Source: Actinomadura violacea
Lineage (GTDB): Bacteria; Actinomycetota; Actinomycetes; Streptosporangiales; Streptosporangiaceae
Reading direction: 5' to 3'
DNA: 64,000 nucleotides
Assembly (NCBI RefSeq): GCF_017573465.1
Contig: NZ_JAGEPF010000036.1
Location: 1-64,000 of the forward strand
Both the position numbers and the translations under genes were made by a program. Positions within the stretch are counted from its first letter, which is position 1. The number at the start of each line of letters is the position of its first letter. The notes beneath the pieces are model-generated. The model made no database searches, was not told the DNA's origin, and was given only the letters and a program-made list of their open reading frames with translations. Positions 1-7,088 of the stretch are shown piece by piece.

Positions 1-311
1 GGGTGGGGCGTCCAAGCGGTCTGGCCGGGCGGGGGCGGCTCCGGTGCGGGGCCCTGTGGCGGCTTGGGGGGATCGTCCGGCGGGCGAGGCGTGCGGGCGA
101 GGGCGCCGCGGGGGGTCCATTGGGGGTCCGGTGGTGCGGGGGGTTCCGAAGGTGGGACGGGGACCCAGTCGGCGGGCTCCTCCGGGCGGGACCTGCTGCG
201 GCCCGCGACATGGACGTCGCCCGGGTGGGGCGGGGGCGCCGGTGTGCCGGCGTCCGGGGGGCCGGAGTCGTCGGGATCGGGGCCGGAGCGCGCGCGTGGG
301 CCGAATCTCAC
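1..311 (-). CDS. Proline-rich protein, N-terminal part only (runs off left edge)
   Basis: This reading frame starts at GTG (311-309) with an AGGA ribosome site about 8 bases before it, and stays open to the window edge, giving about 103 residues. G or C fills most third codon positions, as in its neighbours. The peptide is extremely rich in Pro with scattered Asp, Arg and Trp (for example WVPVPP and PPKPPQG) and shows no signal peptide or membrane segment in the visible part. It lies 49 bases after the stop of the unknown gene at 361-1281, so both may belong to the phosphatase operon. Function is unknown, and low-complexity Pro-rich DNA can stay open by chance, so confidence is moderate. Confidence 0.45.
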   Translation of the reverse strand, partial: MRFGPRARSGPDPDDSGPPDAGTPAPPPHPGDVHVAGRSRSRPEEPADWVPVPPSEPPAPPDPQWTPRGALARTPRPPDDPPKPPQGPAPEPPPPGQTAWTPH

Positions 312-360
312 GGTGTCGATCCTGCGCTCTGGACGCGGCGGACGGCAAGCCGGGCGGGGG

Positions 361-1281
361 TCAACGGCGGCCGTCCCGGGCGCCGAAGAGGGCGGCGCAG
401 AGGGATTCGAGGCGGTCGGGGCCGTCGTCGGCGGGCAGGACGGTGAGGACGGGGTCGTCGGGGGCGTCGAGGCGGAGCCGGACGGCCGCCTCGCGGCGGA
501 CGGGCTCGTCGGTGCCCTGGGCCGCGGCGATGTCCTGGAGGCCGACGGTGACGGTCTCGGGGAGGTCGACGACGAGGGGCTGCTCGCCGGCGGGGAGGCG
601 GTCCTGCCAGAGATCGAGGACGCGGCGGGCGAGGCCGTTGAGGACGCGGCCCCACGGGACGACGAGGGCGGGCGGGACGTTCTCGGTCTGCAGTTCGGGG
701 AGCCCGAAGCGGGCGAGGCCCTTGGTGGTGAACCAGAAGCCGTGCGGTCCGGAGGTGTGCGGGAGGAGCATCCAGTCGGTGAGCCGGACGGCGCCGCCGG
801 GGCCGGGCAGGGACCGGGTGAGGTGGTCGTGGGCGAGGATCTGGGGGGTGAAGACGTCGATGACGGGGGCGGTGCGGGCGGCGGCGACGGCTCCGGCGAT
901 GGCGCGGGCGGCCCATTCGTGGGCGGGCGGGTGGCCGGGGCGGTAGGCGGCGCGGACGGCGAGGATGTGGGTGGCGGCGTCGAGGGCGGTGAGGGCGGCG
1001 GGCGAGGCGCCGTAGGCGGCGAGGAGGTCGGCGGGCAGCGGCGGGAACTCGGCGGCGGGCCGCTGGTCGAGGGTGACCATGGGGCTGCCGAGCATGCCGA
1101 GGACGAGGTCGCGCAGCGGCGGTTCGGTCCGTGCGGCGAGCTCGTCGTGCGCGAGTTCGCCGGGGTCGGGGATCGGCGCGGTGAGCGCGACGGCGTAGGT
1201 GGCGTAGAGGGTCTCCGGGACCGGCAGGGTCAGGTTCTCGCCCAAATCGTCCCCCGATGGGCCGTTGATGCGCTTCGACAC
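361..1281 (-). CDS. Hypothetical protein, 306 aa, downstream of PP2C phosphatase
   Basis: I do not recognise a family. The chosen GTG start (1281) gives 306 residues; a TTG at 1245 preceded by GGGGGA is an equally good alternative (294 residues). The protein is soluble, without signal peptide or membrane helices. It has an Ala/Pro-rich first half and a more conserved-looking second half with the motif GFWFTTKGLARFGLPEL near residue 200, then a region resembling a substrate- or ligand-binding fold (DLWQDRLPAGEQPLVVDLPE). Many Asp and Glu residues occur at the C-terminus. It starts 53 bases after the stop of the SpoIIE-type phosphatase on the same strand, so it probably shares that transcript and signalling role; this is inference only. 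Confidence 0.7.
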   Translation of the reverse strand: MSKRINGPSGDDLGENLTLPVPETLYATYAVALTAPIPDPGELAHDELAARTEPPLRDLVLGMLGSPMVTLDQRPAAEFPPLPADLLAAYGASPAALTALDAATHILAVRAAYRPGHPPAHEWAARAIAGAVAAARTAPVIDVFTPQILAHDHLTRSLPGPGGAVRLTDWMLLPHTSGPHGFWFTTKGLARFGLPELQTENVPPALVVPWGRVLNGLARRVLDLWQDRLPAGEQPLVVDLPETVTVGLQDIAAAQGTDEPVRREAAVRLRLDAPDDPVLTVLPADDGPDRLESLCAALFGARDGRR

Positions 1282-1334
1282 TATCGATCTCAGCGGACCC
1301 GGACGTTGGAAACTATCTGTCGCGGAGGGGACAG

Positions 1335-3848
1335 TTACCTCCCACCGGCGGGAGGCGGGCCGGTGACCTGCGGGAGCCGGTGCTCGAACCAGACGACCTT
1401 GCCTCCGTCGGTGCGGTGGGTGCCCCAGGCGGCGGCGAGGTGGCTGACGAGCTGGAGGCCGCGCCCGGATTCGGCGGTGGCGTCGGCGTGGCAGAGGTGC
1501 GGCATGTCCTGGCCGTCGTCGTAGACCTCGCAGAGCAGGGCGTCGCCGCGGATGAGCCGCAGCACGATGGATCCGGCGCCGTGCAGCAGGGCGTTGGTGA
1601 TCAGCTCGCTGACCAGCAGCTGGAAGGTGTCGGCGACGGCGTCGAGGTTCCATTCGGCGAGTTTGAAGGCGACCTGGGCGCGGGTCCGCGGGACCATGCT
1701 GGGCTCGGGTTCCAGCTCCCAGACGGCGACGTCGCCGGAGGGGATGCCGTCGAGGCCGACGGCGACGATGGCGATGTCGTCGGCGGGGGCGGTGGTGGCG
1801 AGGGCGCCGAGGAGGGCGTCGCAGGTGGCGTCGAGGGGGCGGGCGGGGCCGGCGAGCAGGGCGCGCAGCTCCTCCAGGCCCTCGTCGATGTCGCGGCCGC
1901 GGCGTTCGACGAGGCCGTCGGTGCACAGGACGAGCCGGGAGCCGTCCTCGACCGGGATCTCGGTGGTCTCGAACGGTTCGCCGCCGACGCCGATCGGCAG
2001 CCCGGCGGGGACGGGCAGCACCCGGCTCTCGCCGCTCTCGGACACCAGGACGGGCGGGACGTGCCCGGCGTTGGCGAAGCTGCAGCACCGGGCGACGGGG
2101 TCGTAGACGGCGTACAGGCAGGTGGCGACGTAGCCTTCGCCGAGCCGGCGGGCGAGCGCGTCGAGCTGGCGGAGCAGCAGGTCGGGGCGCATGTCCTCGA
2201 CGGCGAGGGTGCGCACGGCGGTGCGCATCTGGCCCATGATCGCGGCGGAGGTGAGGCCGTGCCCCATGACGTCGCCGACGACGATGCCGAGCCGGCGGCC
2301 GGGCAGCGGGAAGGCGTCGAACCAGTCGCCGCCGACCTGGGCGGCCTGCCCGGCGGGCCGGTAGCGGTAGTGGACGCGGGCGCCGGGGACCTCGGGCGGG
2401 TCGGCGGGCAGCATGCTGCGCTGGAGCTCCTGGGCGACCTGGACCTCGCGCCGGTAGAGCCGCCCGTTGTCGACGCAGAGCGCGGCGCGGCGGGCGAGCT
2501 CGTCGACCATGGCGAGGTCGAGGTCGTCGAAGCCGGGGCGGTCGGGCTTGCGGAGCAGCTTGAAGGTGCCGAGCACCCGGCCGCGCGCGATCAGCGGGAC
2601 GACGAGCAGGTCGCGGCCGGTGAACAGGGGGCGCATGTCGCGGCCGCCGAACGAGGCGGACAGCCCGGCCGCGTACTCGGCGTCGACCCGCGGGACGTGC
2701 ACCGGGCGGCCGGTCCGCATGGCCCGGACGAACGGGGTGCCGTGCGCCGGCAGCAGCACCTCGCCCTCCGGGACGATCCCGTCCCAGCGTCCGGGCTCGT
2801 CGTTGTGGGCCACGGCGACGCGCCGCATCGTGACGGTCTCGTCGAGGTCGGCGGCGGGCTGGGCGGAGTCGGCGGCGACGCCTTCGAGGAGTTCGACGGC
2901 GGCGAAGTCGGCGATGCGCGGGACGAGGACCTCGGCGAGGGTGCGGGCGGCCTGGAGGTGGTCGAGGGAGCCGCCGATCTGCTGGCCGGCCTCGCTGAGG
3001 AAGGTGAGGGTCTCGTTCTCGTCGGTGCCGGGCGCGCCGTGCTCCGGGTCGTCGCGGTCGGCCTCGGGGCGGGACGGCGCGACGGCGCGGGGGCGGATGC
3101 GCAGGGCGCGCGGCATGTCGCCGGCGTGCGGGACGACGGGGAGCCGGACGGTGATGCTGAGCGAGACGGCGGGCCGGCCGTGGGCGAGGACGCGGGACAC
3201 GATCGCGTCGGTGGCGGCGGCGCCGACGGCGGGCAGGAGTTCGGCGAGGCGGCGGTCGAGGGGCCCGTCGGGGTGCCCGTCGCCGGGGGGTTCGGCGGGC
3301 GGGGCGAGGACGGGCTCGACGCGCAGCAGCCGGGCTCCGGCGGCGCGCCGGGCGTCGCCGTCGGGCGCGGCGACGAGGACGTCGTCCATGGCGAGGCCGG
3401 GGCCGTCCTCGCGGAGCCGGCGCAGGTCCGCGGCGAGCGCGAGGACGCGGACGTTGCGGGCGCCCGGGTCGCCGTCCGGTTCGACGGGGTAGACCCACCA
3501 GCCGACTTCGGCGGGGCGGCCGTCGTCGGCGCGGGGGACCATGCAGGCGCCGCACCAGACGTGCCCGAAGACCTCGGGTTCGAAGGCGCCGCGGTGCTCC
3601 TGCGGGAGCCGCAGCAGCGAGGCGGGGGAACGGCCGGCGGCCTGGAGGGGGCCGGCGCCGAACAGGTCGGTGGCGGCGTGGTTCCAGTGGTTGATGCGGC
3701 CGTGCTCGTTGAGCGTGAAGGCGGCCATGCTCACGACGCCGAGCAGGGGCTGGTCGAGGAACCGGGGCTGCCTGGCCCCGGCCCGCTGGTCGGTCTGGAG
3801 CGCGTCGGCCCCGGTGGGCGGTGCCGGCTGTCTTCCGGTGATGGTCAC
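1335..3848 (-). CDS. PAS-GAF-PP2C (SpoIIE-type) phosphatase with C-terminal HATPase domain
   Basis: This is a multidomain regulator of about 837 residues. A PAS-like segment covers about 30-150, a GAF domain about 282-475, the SpoIIE/PP2C phosphatase about 464-690 (metal-binding motifs GGDWFDAF and GDVMGHG, later NAGHVPP and CTDGLVERR), and an anti-sigma-type ATPase domain about 718-830 (SELITNALLHG, YDDG, GRGLQL). By family knowledge, such proteins dephosphorylate anti-sigma antagonists, and the kinase-like domain may phosphorylate or bind the same partner. I chose GTG at 3848 because GGGAGGGG precedes it; an upstream start at 3890 is possible. No antagonist (STAS) gene is adjacent, so the target is unknown. 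It is divergent from the TetR gene, across the operator at 3981-3994. Confidence 0.88.
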   Translation of the reverse strand: MTITGRQPAPPTGADALQTDQRAGARQPRFLDQPLLGVVSMAAFTLNEHGRINHWNHAATDLFGAGPLQAAGRSPASLLRLPQEHRGAFEPEVFGHVWCGACMVPRADDGRPAEVGWWVYPVEPDGDPGARNVRVLALAADLRRLREDGPGLAMDDVLVAAPDGDARRAAGARLLRVEPVLAPPAEPPGDGHPDGPLDRRLAELLPAVGAAATDAIVSRVLAHGRPAVSLSITVRLPVVPHAGDMPRALRIRPRAVAPSRPEADRDDPEHGAPGTDENETLTFLSEAGQQIGGSLDHLQAARTLAEVLVPRIADFAAVELLEGVAADSAQPAADLDETVTMRRVAVAHNDEPGRWDGIVPEGEVLLPAHGTPFVRAMRTGRPVHVPRVDAEYAAGLSASFGGRDMRPLFTGRDLLVVPLIARGRVLGTFKLLRKPDRPGFDDLDLAMVDELARRAALCVDNGRLYRREVQVAQELQRSMLPADPPEVPGARVHYRYRPAGQAAQVGGDWFDAFPLPGRRLGIVVGDVMGHGLTSAAIMGQMRTAVRTLAVEDMRPDLLLRQLDALARRLGEGYVATCLYAVYDPVARCCSFANAGHVPPVLVSESGESRVLPVPAGLPIGVGGEPFETTEIPVEDGSRLVLCTDGLVERRGRDIDEGLEELRALLAGPARPLDATCDALLGALATTAPADDIAIVAVGLDGIPSGDVAVWELEPEPSMVPRTRAQVAFKLAEWNLDAVADTFQLLVSELITNALLHGAGSIVLRLIRGDALLCEVYDDGQDMPHLCHADATAESGRGLQLVSHLAAAWGTHRTDGGKVVWFEHRLPQVTGPPPAGGR

Positions 3849-3980
3849 GCGGACCCCTCCCTGGGCGACGATGCTGCCCTGCATCCGCAACCCGCGGTGA
3901 AGGGGACGTTACCTGGTGTGAGGGACATTCGCCCGGGTTCTCGCGAACTCGGCAGGGGAGCCCTCCCACGCCGGCACGGG

Positions 3981-3994
3981 TGAGTGCTCACTCA
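3981..3994. promoter_or_regulatory. Probable TetR operator, perfect inverted repeat TGAGTG-CT-CACTCA
   Basis: The two 6-base arms are exact reverse complements with a 2-base centre. The site lies one base upstream of a good -10 box (TATGCT, 3996-4001) of the TetR gene and in the divergent region shared with the phosphatase gene at 1335-3848. Position, symmetry and the TetR neighbour suggest autoregulation by promoter occlusion. Confidence 0.7.
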
Positions 3995-4042
3995 GTATGC
4001 TGGGGGGTGCTACGGTCCGGCGGCGGAAGGAAGGTGGCGCAG

Positions 4043-4828
4043 GTGGCGGCGGGCAGAACGGCGGGCAAGGCGGCCGGCAAGGCGCAGGGCAGGGCGGCCG
4101 GCAAGGCCACTGGCAAGGCGGCCGCGGAGCCGATGCGGGAGCGGATCCTGGCGGCGGCGGTCGAGGTGATCCGGGCGCGCGGGATCACCGCCGCGACGAC
4201 CAAGGAGATCGCGCGGAGCGCGGGCGTCTCCGAGGGCAGCCTCTACAACCACTTCGCCAACAAGACCGCCCTGTTCGCGGCGGCGCTGGGCGAGGTCACG
4301 GCCACCGCGCGGACGGCCATGGCGGCCCTCGCCGGGTCCGCGGGCCAGGGCACGGTGGAGGGCAACCTCACCCGGCTGGCCGCCGGCATGGTCCGCTTCT
4401 ACGGCGAGCTGCTGCCGATGATCGGGCCGGTGCTGGCGGACCCGGATCTGATCGCCTGGCTGCGCGCCGACGGGCCCGTCCAGGCACAGCAGCAGGCCGC
4501 GGGAGGGGCCGCCGACCCGGCGCTTCCGCCCGGCTCCCCCGGCGGGCCGCCGGCCGGTCCGCCCGGGGGTCCGGCGGCCGGGCCGGTCCTCGGGCACGCC
4601 GCACTGATCGGGTACCTGGAGGCGGAGCAGCGGGCCGGACGGCTCGACGGCGGGGCGGCGCCGCCGTCCATCGCCGCCGCGCTGCTCGGCGGCTGCCAGC
4701 AGCACGCGTTCCTGATCCGGCTCGCGGGGCCGGAGGCGGTGGCGGCGGGCGCCCGGCTCCCGGACGCGCCGGAGGAGTTCGCGGGGCGGCTCGTCCGGAC
4801 GGTCCTGGCCGGCCATCTTCCGTCCTGA
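4043..4828 (+). CDS. TetR/AcrR family transcriptional regulator with Lys/Ala repeat N-terminus
   Basis: This is a 261-residue TetR-type repressor. The helix-turn-helix lies at about residues 30-80 (AAVEVIRARGITAATTKEIA, then GSLYNHFANKTALF), followed by a helical ligand/dimer domain. I chose GTG 4043 because AGGAAGG lies 8 bases upstream; GTG 4007, just after the -10 box, and GTG 4034 are alternatives. Two oddities stand out. Five copies of a Gly-Lys/Arg-Ala-x tetrapeptide precede the helix-turn-helix, and a Gly/Pro-rich loop interrupts the ligand domain near residues 155-180. The operator-like repeat at 3981-3994 suggests self-regulation and possibly control of the divergent phosphatase operon. 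The ligand is unknown. Confidence 0.9.
   Translation: MAAGRTAGKAAGKAQGRAAGKATGKAAAEPMRERILAAAVEVIRARGITAATTKEIARSAGVSEGSLYNHFANKTALFAAALGEVTATARTAMAALAGSAGQGTVEGNLTRLAAGMVRFYGELLPMIGPVLADPDLIAWLRADGPVQAQQQAAGGAADPALPPGSPGGPPAGPPGGPAAGPVLGHAALIGYLEAEQRAGRLDGGAAPPSIAAALLGGCQQHAFLIRLAGPEAVAAGARLPDAPEEFAGRLVRTVLAGHLPS
4064..4123 (+). repeat. Five 12-bp tandem repeats encoding Gly-Lys/Arg-Ala-x
   Basis: Five consecutive, in-frame, imperfect 12-base units (GGC AAG GCG GCC and variants) lie inside the TetR gene, before its DNA-binding domain. They encode a basic tail resembling histone H1-like repeats of actinobacterial nucleoid proteins. Copy number could change by slippage without breaking the frame. 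Confidence 0.8.
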
Positions 4829-5285
4829 GGCGGCCCACCGCCCTCGCAAACCCGCTTATAGCGCCACATAAGGCCCAGTTCGACCGACACGCCACGGTAT
4901 GTGACGGACGCCACGCAACCTTCCGACCCCTTTCCGGCGTCTTACTAATCGGGAAGCCACTGAAGCGTGGATGCACCCGGCCGAGCATGACCCGCGACGT
5001 CCCGGACCCCCGGGGTCGCCCTGGCACCGCCGGCCCGCGCACCCGCCGCCCGGCCCGCGCCGCCGCGGAGCTGAGCTCCCGACCCTGCCGGACCGTCTCC
5101 CCCGGAGACGAGCACGAACCCGCGAGGACCACGTCGCTGGAGCGTGCCAAAGGCCGGCCGAACCCGTCGGGAACGGTGGCGCGTACCACCTGTACGGGGG
5201 GCGGTCATTCCGCCCGGCACGCGCGTGCCGCCGAGCACGCGCCAGCAACCGGCCCCTCACGGGGTCATGACCACGGGGAGCGATG
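4829..5285. other. Intergenic region upstream of sigma factor gene, no gene seen
   Basis: About 457 bases lie between the TetR stop and the sigma factor start. The first 110 bases are visibly less GC-rich than the surroundings (runs such as cttatagc and acataagg), which fits promoter DNA. The remainder is open in several frames but has no ribosome site or recognisable product. A SigR-like promoter candidate lies at 5169-5194. A long 5' leader for the sigma gene is likely. Confidence 0.5.
5169..5194 (+). promoter_or_regulatory. Candidate SigR/SigH-type autoregulatory promoter (GGGAAC-N17-GTA)
   Basis: GGGAAC (5169-5174) followed after 17 bases by GTA (5192-5194) approximates the GGGAAT...GTT promoter known for SigR/SigH regulons. 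It lies about 90 bases upstream of the SigR-like gene, and such genes are usually autoregulated. The -10 match is incomplete, so this is a weak call. Confidence 0.3.
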
Positions 5286-5966
5286 ATGACCGCTGTCACC
5301 ATGCCCGTCCGCGACACCGCCGTGCGCACCACCAGCGTGCGCACCGACCGCGTGCGCGTTCCGGCCGCCGCCGCGCACATCGAGACCATCGAGATCGAGA
5401 ACGCCGACGGCATCGGGAACACCCAGCGCTACGAGCGCGACGTCCTGCCGCTGGCCGACCCGCTGTACGCCAGCGCCGTGCGGATGACCCGCAACAGCGC
5501 CGACGCCGAGGACCTCGTCCAGGAGACCCTGGCCAAGGCCTACGTGAACTTCCACCAGTTCCAGGAGGGCACGAACCTCAAGGCCTGGCTGCACCGGATC
5601 CTCACCAACAACTTCATCAACACCTACCGCAAGAAGCAGCGCGAGCCGCAGCGCGCCGGCTCCGAGGAGCTGGAGGAGTGGCAGATCGCGCAGGCCGAGG
5701 CGCACTCGTCCGGCTTCCGGTCGGCCGAGTCCGAGGCGCTGGACCGCATCCCCGACTCCGAGGTGATCGACGCCCTGCGCGCGCTTCCGAAGGACTTCCG
5801 GGACGCGGTGTACCTCGCCGACGTCGAGGGCTACGCCTACAAGGAGATCGCCGAGATGATGGGCACCCCCATCGGCACGGTGATGTCCCGCCTGCACCGC
5901 GGCCGCAAGCAGCTCCGCGAGGCCCTCGCGGGCCACAAGCGCGCCGCGCACACCCTCGCCGCCTGA
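5286..5966 (+). CDS. ECF RNA polymerase sigma factor, SigR/SigH (redox stress) type
   Basis: The protein has about 226 residues. Region 2 covers about 50-115 (RYERDVLPLADPLYASAVRM, DLVQETLAKAY, LKAWLHRILTNN) and region 4 about 150-205 (YLADVEGYAYKEIAEMMG, GTVMSRLHRGRKQLRE). This matches the SigR/SigH group closely, which by family knowledge directs the thiol-oxidative stress response and is held by a zinc anti-sigma, RsrA. Two ATGs lie in tandem (5283 and 5286); the second has the better spacing to GGGGAG. The N-terminal 45 residues are a family-atypical, Arg/Val-rich extension with GTGCG-based DNA repeats. No rsrA gene follows, which is unusual for this group. A strong terminator ends the unit at 5997-6027. 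Confidence 0.9.
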   Translation: MTAVTMPVRDTAVRTTSVRTDRVRVPAAAAHIETIEIENADGIGNTQRYERDVLPLADPLYASAVRMTRNSADAEDLVQETLAKAYVNFHQFQEGTNLKAWLHRILTNNFINTYRKKQREPQRAGSEELEEWQIAQAEAHSSGFRSAESEALDRIPDSEVIDALRALPKDFRDAVYLADVEGYAYKEIAEMMGTPIGTVMSRLHRGRKQLREALAGHKRAAHTLAA

Positions 5967-5996
5967 CCCGGCGTCCCCCTCTTCACCCTCCGACTC

Positions 5997-6027
5997 GATC
6001 CCGCGGTTACCCCGTGACCGCGGGATC
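5997..6027 (+). terminator. Rho-independent-type terminator hairpin after sigma gene
   Basis: Perfect 11-base arms (GATCCCGCGGT and ACCGCGGGATC) flank a 9-base loop, starting 30 bases after the sigma factor stop. Actinobacterial terminators often lack a long T run, as here. It separates the sigma gene from the SSI gene. Confidence 0.8.
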
Positions 6028-6071
6028 GTCGGTTTCCCTGCACACTTCGTAGCCGCATGGATACATTGAGC

Positions 6072-6090
6072 GACGGTCCCTCCGACCGTC
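6072..6090 (+). promoter_or_regulatory. Inverted repeat GACGGTC-N5-GACCGTC just before SSI ribosome site
   Basis: Exact 7-base arms with a 5-base centre end at 6090, directly against the GGGAG ribosome site (6091-6095) of the protease inhibitor gene. It could be an operator or an mRNA hairpin that limits ribosome access. No regulator gene is adjacent to indicate which. Confidence 0.5.
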
Positions 6091-6100
6091 GGGAGTAGCC

Positions 6101-6484
6101 ATGTCGAACATCACCGCCGTCATCACGGGCGCCGTGATCGCCCTCTCGCCCGCCGTCCCCGCGCACCATTCCGGGAACGGGACGACGTCCCTGCAGCTCA
6201 CGCTGACCCATCCCGGCCGCACGACGTCCGGGACGCACGCGGTCACGCTGACCTGCGACCCGCCGGGCGGGCGGCATCCCGATCCCGCCCGCGCCTGCTC
6301 CGAGCTCGAAGGCTCCGGCGGGAAGTTCGCGCACGCCCCCGACGGCCGGATGTGCACGCAGGTCTATGCGCCCGTCGTCGCGCAGGCCAAAGGCCGCTGG
6401 CACGGCAACCCCGTGTCGTTCCACGCCCACTACGCCAACGACTGCGCGATGCACTCCCGCACCGGCAGCGTGTTCGCGTTCTGA
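6101..6484 (+). CDS. Subtilisin inhibitor-like (SSI family) secreted protease inhibitor
   Basis: The 127-residue protein has the SSI signature: LTCDPPGGRHPDPARAC, then MCTQVYAPV around the reactive loop, and the ending TGSVFAF. Four cysteines are placed for the two disulfides known in this family. SSI proteins are exported and block subtilisin-like and related proteases. The start ATG has GGGAG 5 bases upstream. Two features are unusual. The predicted signal peptide (about residues 1-21, cleavage after VPA) has no basic residue at its N-terminus, and an in-frame stop at 6050-6052 limits extension. The residue at the expected P1 site, by alignment with CPMVYDPV of SSI, is Gln rather than Met or Lys, so target specificity may differ. 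Confidence 0.9.
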   Translation: MSNITAVITGAVIALSPAVPAHHSGNGTTSLQLTLTHPGRTTSGTHAVTLTCDPPGGRHPDPARACSELEGSGGKFAHAPDGRMCTQVYAPVVAQAKGRWHGNPVSFHAHYANDCAMHSRTGSVFAF

Positions 6485-6592
6485 AGCGTCACGCCCAGGT
6501 AACCAGGACCGTCCGCATAGGCGCCCCGACCGTGGGTAAGGCGCGCACACGGGCCACGCGAGCCGCCGGTTATTCGAGAGGATGTGCGCGCG

Positions 6593-7015
6593 ATGCCACG
6601 AAGGGTCAGCGACGTCATGACCCCGGCCCCGCAGGTGCTGCCGCTGGACGCGACGCTGTACGAGGCGGCCCGGCTGATGCGGGACGAGGGGATCGGCGAC
6701 GTCCTGGTCACCTATGCGGGGCAGCTCTGCGGGATGGTCACCGACCGCGACATCGTGGTGCGGGCCGTCGCGGAGAGCCGCGACACCTCGCTGACGCCGC
6801 TCGGCGACGTCTGCACGGCAGAGCTGTGCACCCTGCACCCCGAGGACGACACCGAGACCGCGGAGCGGCTGATGATCGAGCGGTCCGTCCGGCGGCTGCC
6901 GGTAGTGGACGGCGGACGGCGTCCGGTCGGCATCGTGTCCATCGGCGATCTCGCGGTGGCCGACGGGCAGCGGGGCGCCCTCCCCGAGATCAGCAAGGCC
7001 CCGCCGAACAACTGA
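6593..7015 (+). CDS. CBS-domain protein (two CBS motifs)
   Basis: The 140-residue protein consists almost only of a CBS pair. Motif 1 covers about residues 5-60 (VSDVMTPAPQVLPLDATLYE, GMVTDRDIVVRAV) and motif 2 about 75-130 (PEDDTETAERLMIERSVRRL, GIVSIGDLAV). The layout is the same as in mycobacterial hypoxic response protein 1, where CBS pairs bind adenosine nucleotides as energy sensors. ATG 6593 is chosen because GAGAGGA lies about 8 bases upstream; a GTG at 6584 is too close to it. It stands alone, followed by the ANTAR gene. Its ligand and partner are not evident. Confidence 0.88.
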   Translation: MPRRVSDVMTPAPQVLPLDATLYEAARLMRDEGIGDVLVTYAGQLCGMVTDRDIVVRAVAESRDTSLTPLGDVCTAELCTLHPEDDTETAERLMIERSVRRLPVVDGGRRPVGIVSIGDLAVADGQRGALPEISKAPPNN

Positions 7016-7075
7016 ACCCCGGCCCCGGCGGCCCCCGGACCAGGGCGGCCATCCCCGGCACGACGTGGCGCAGGA

Positions 7076-7088
7076 TAACGTCATAAGC
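7076..7088 (+). promoter_or_regulatory. -10 box TAACGT with 7-base gap to GTG 7089 (leaderless)
   Basis: TAACGT at 7076-7081 followed by 7 bases and GTG predicts a transcript starting at or next to the start codon. No -35 match is recognisable at the normal distance. Confidence 0.5.

Noticed and set aside
361..3969. Single 1202-residue minus-strand protein
   Set aside because: Only the last third has normal coding character. The first part is an Arg/Pro-rich shadow of the phosphatase gene in another frame.
1380..3983. Long plus-strand open frame of 867 codons
   Set aside because: It is antisense to the PAS-GAF-PP2C phosphatase, Gly/Val/Asp-rich with no domain, and typical of the complementary strand of GC-rich genes.
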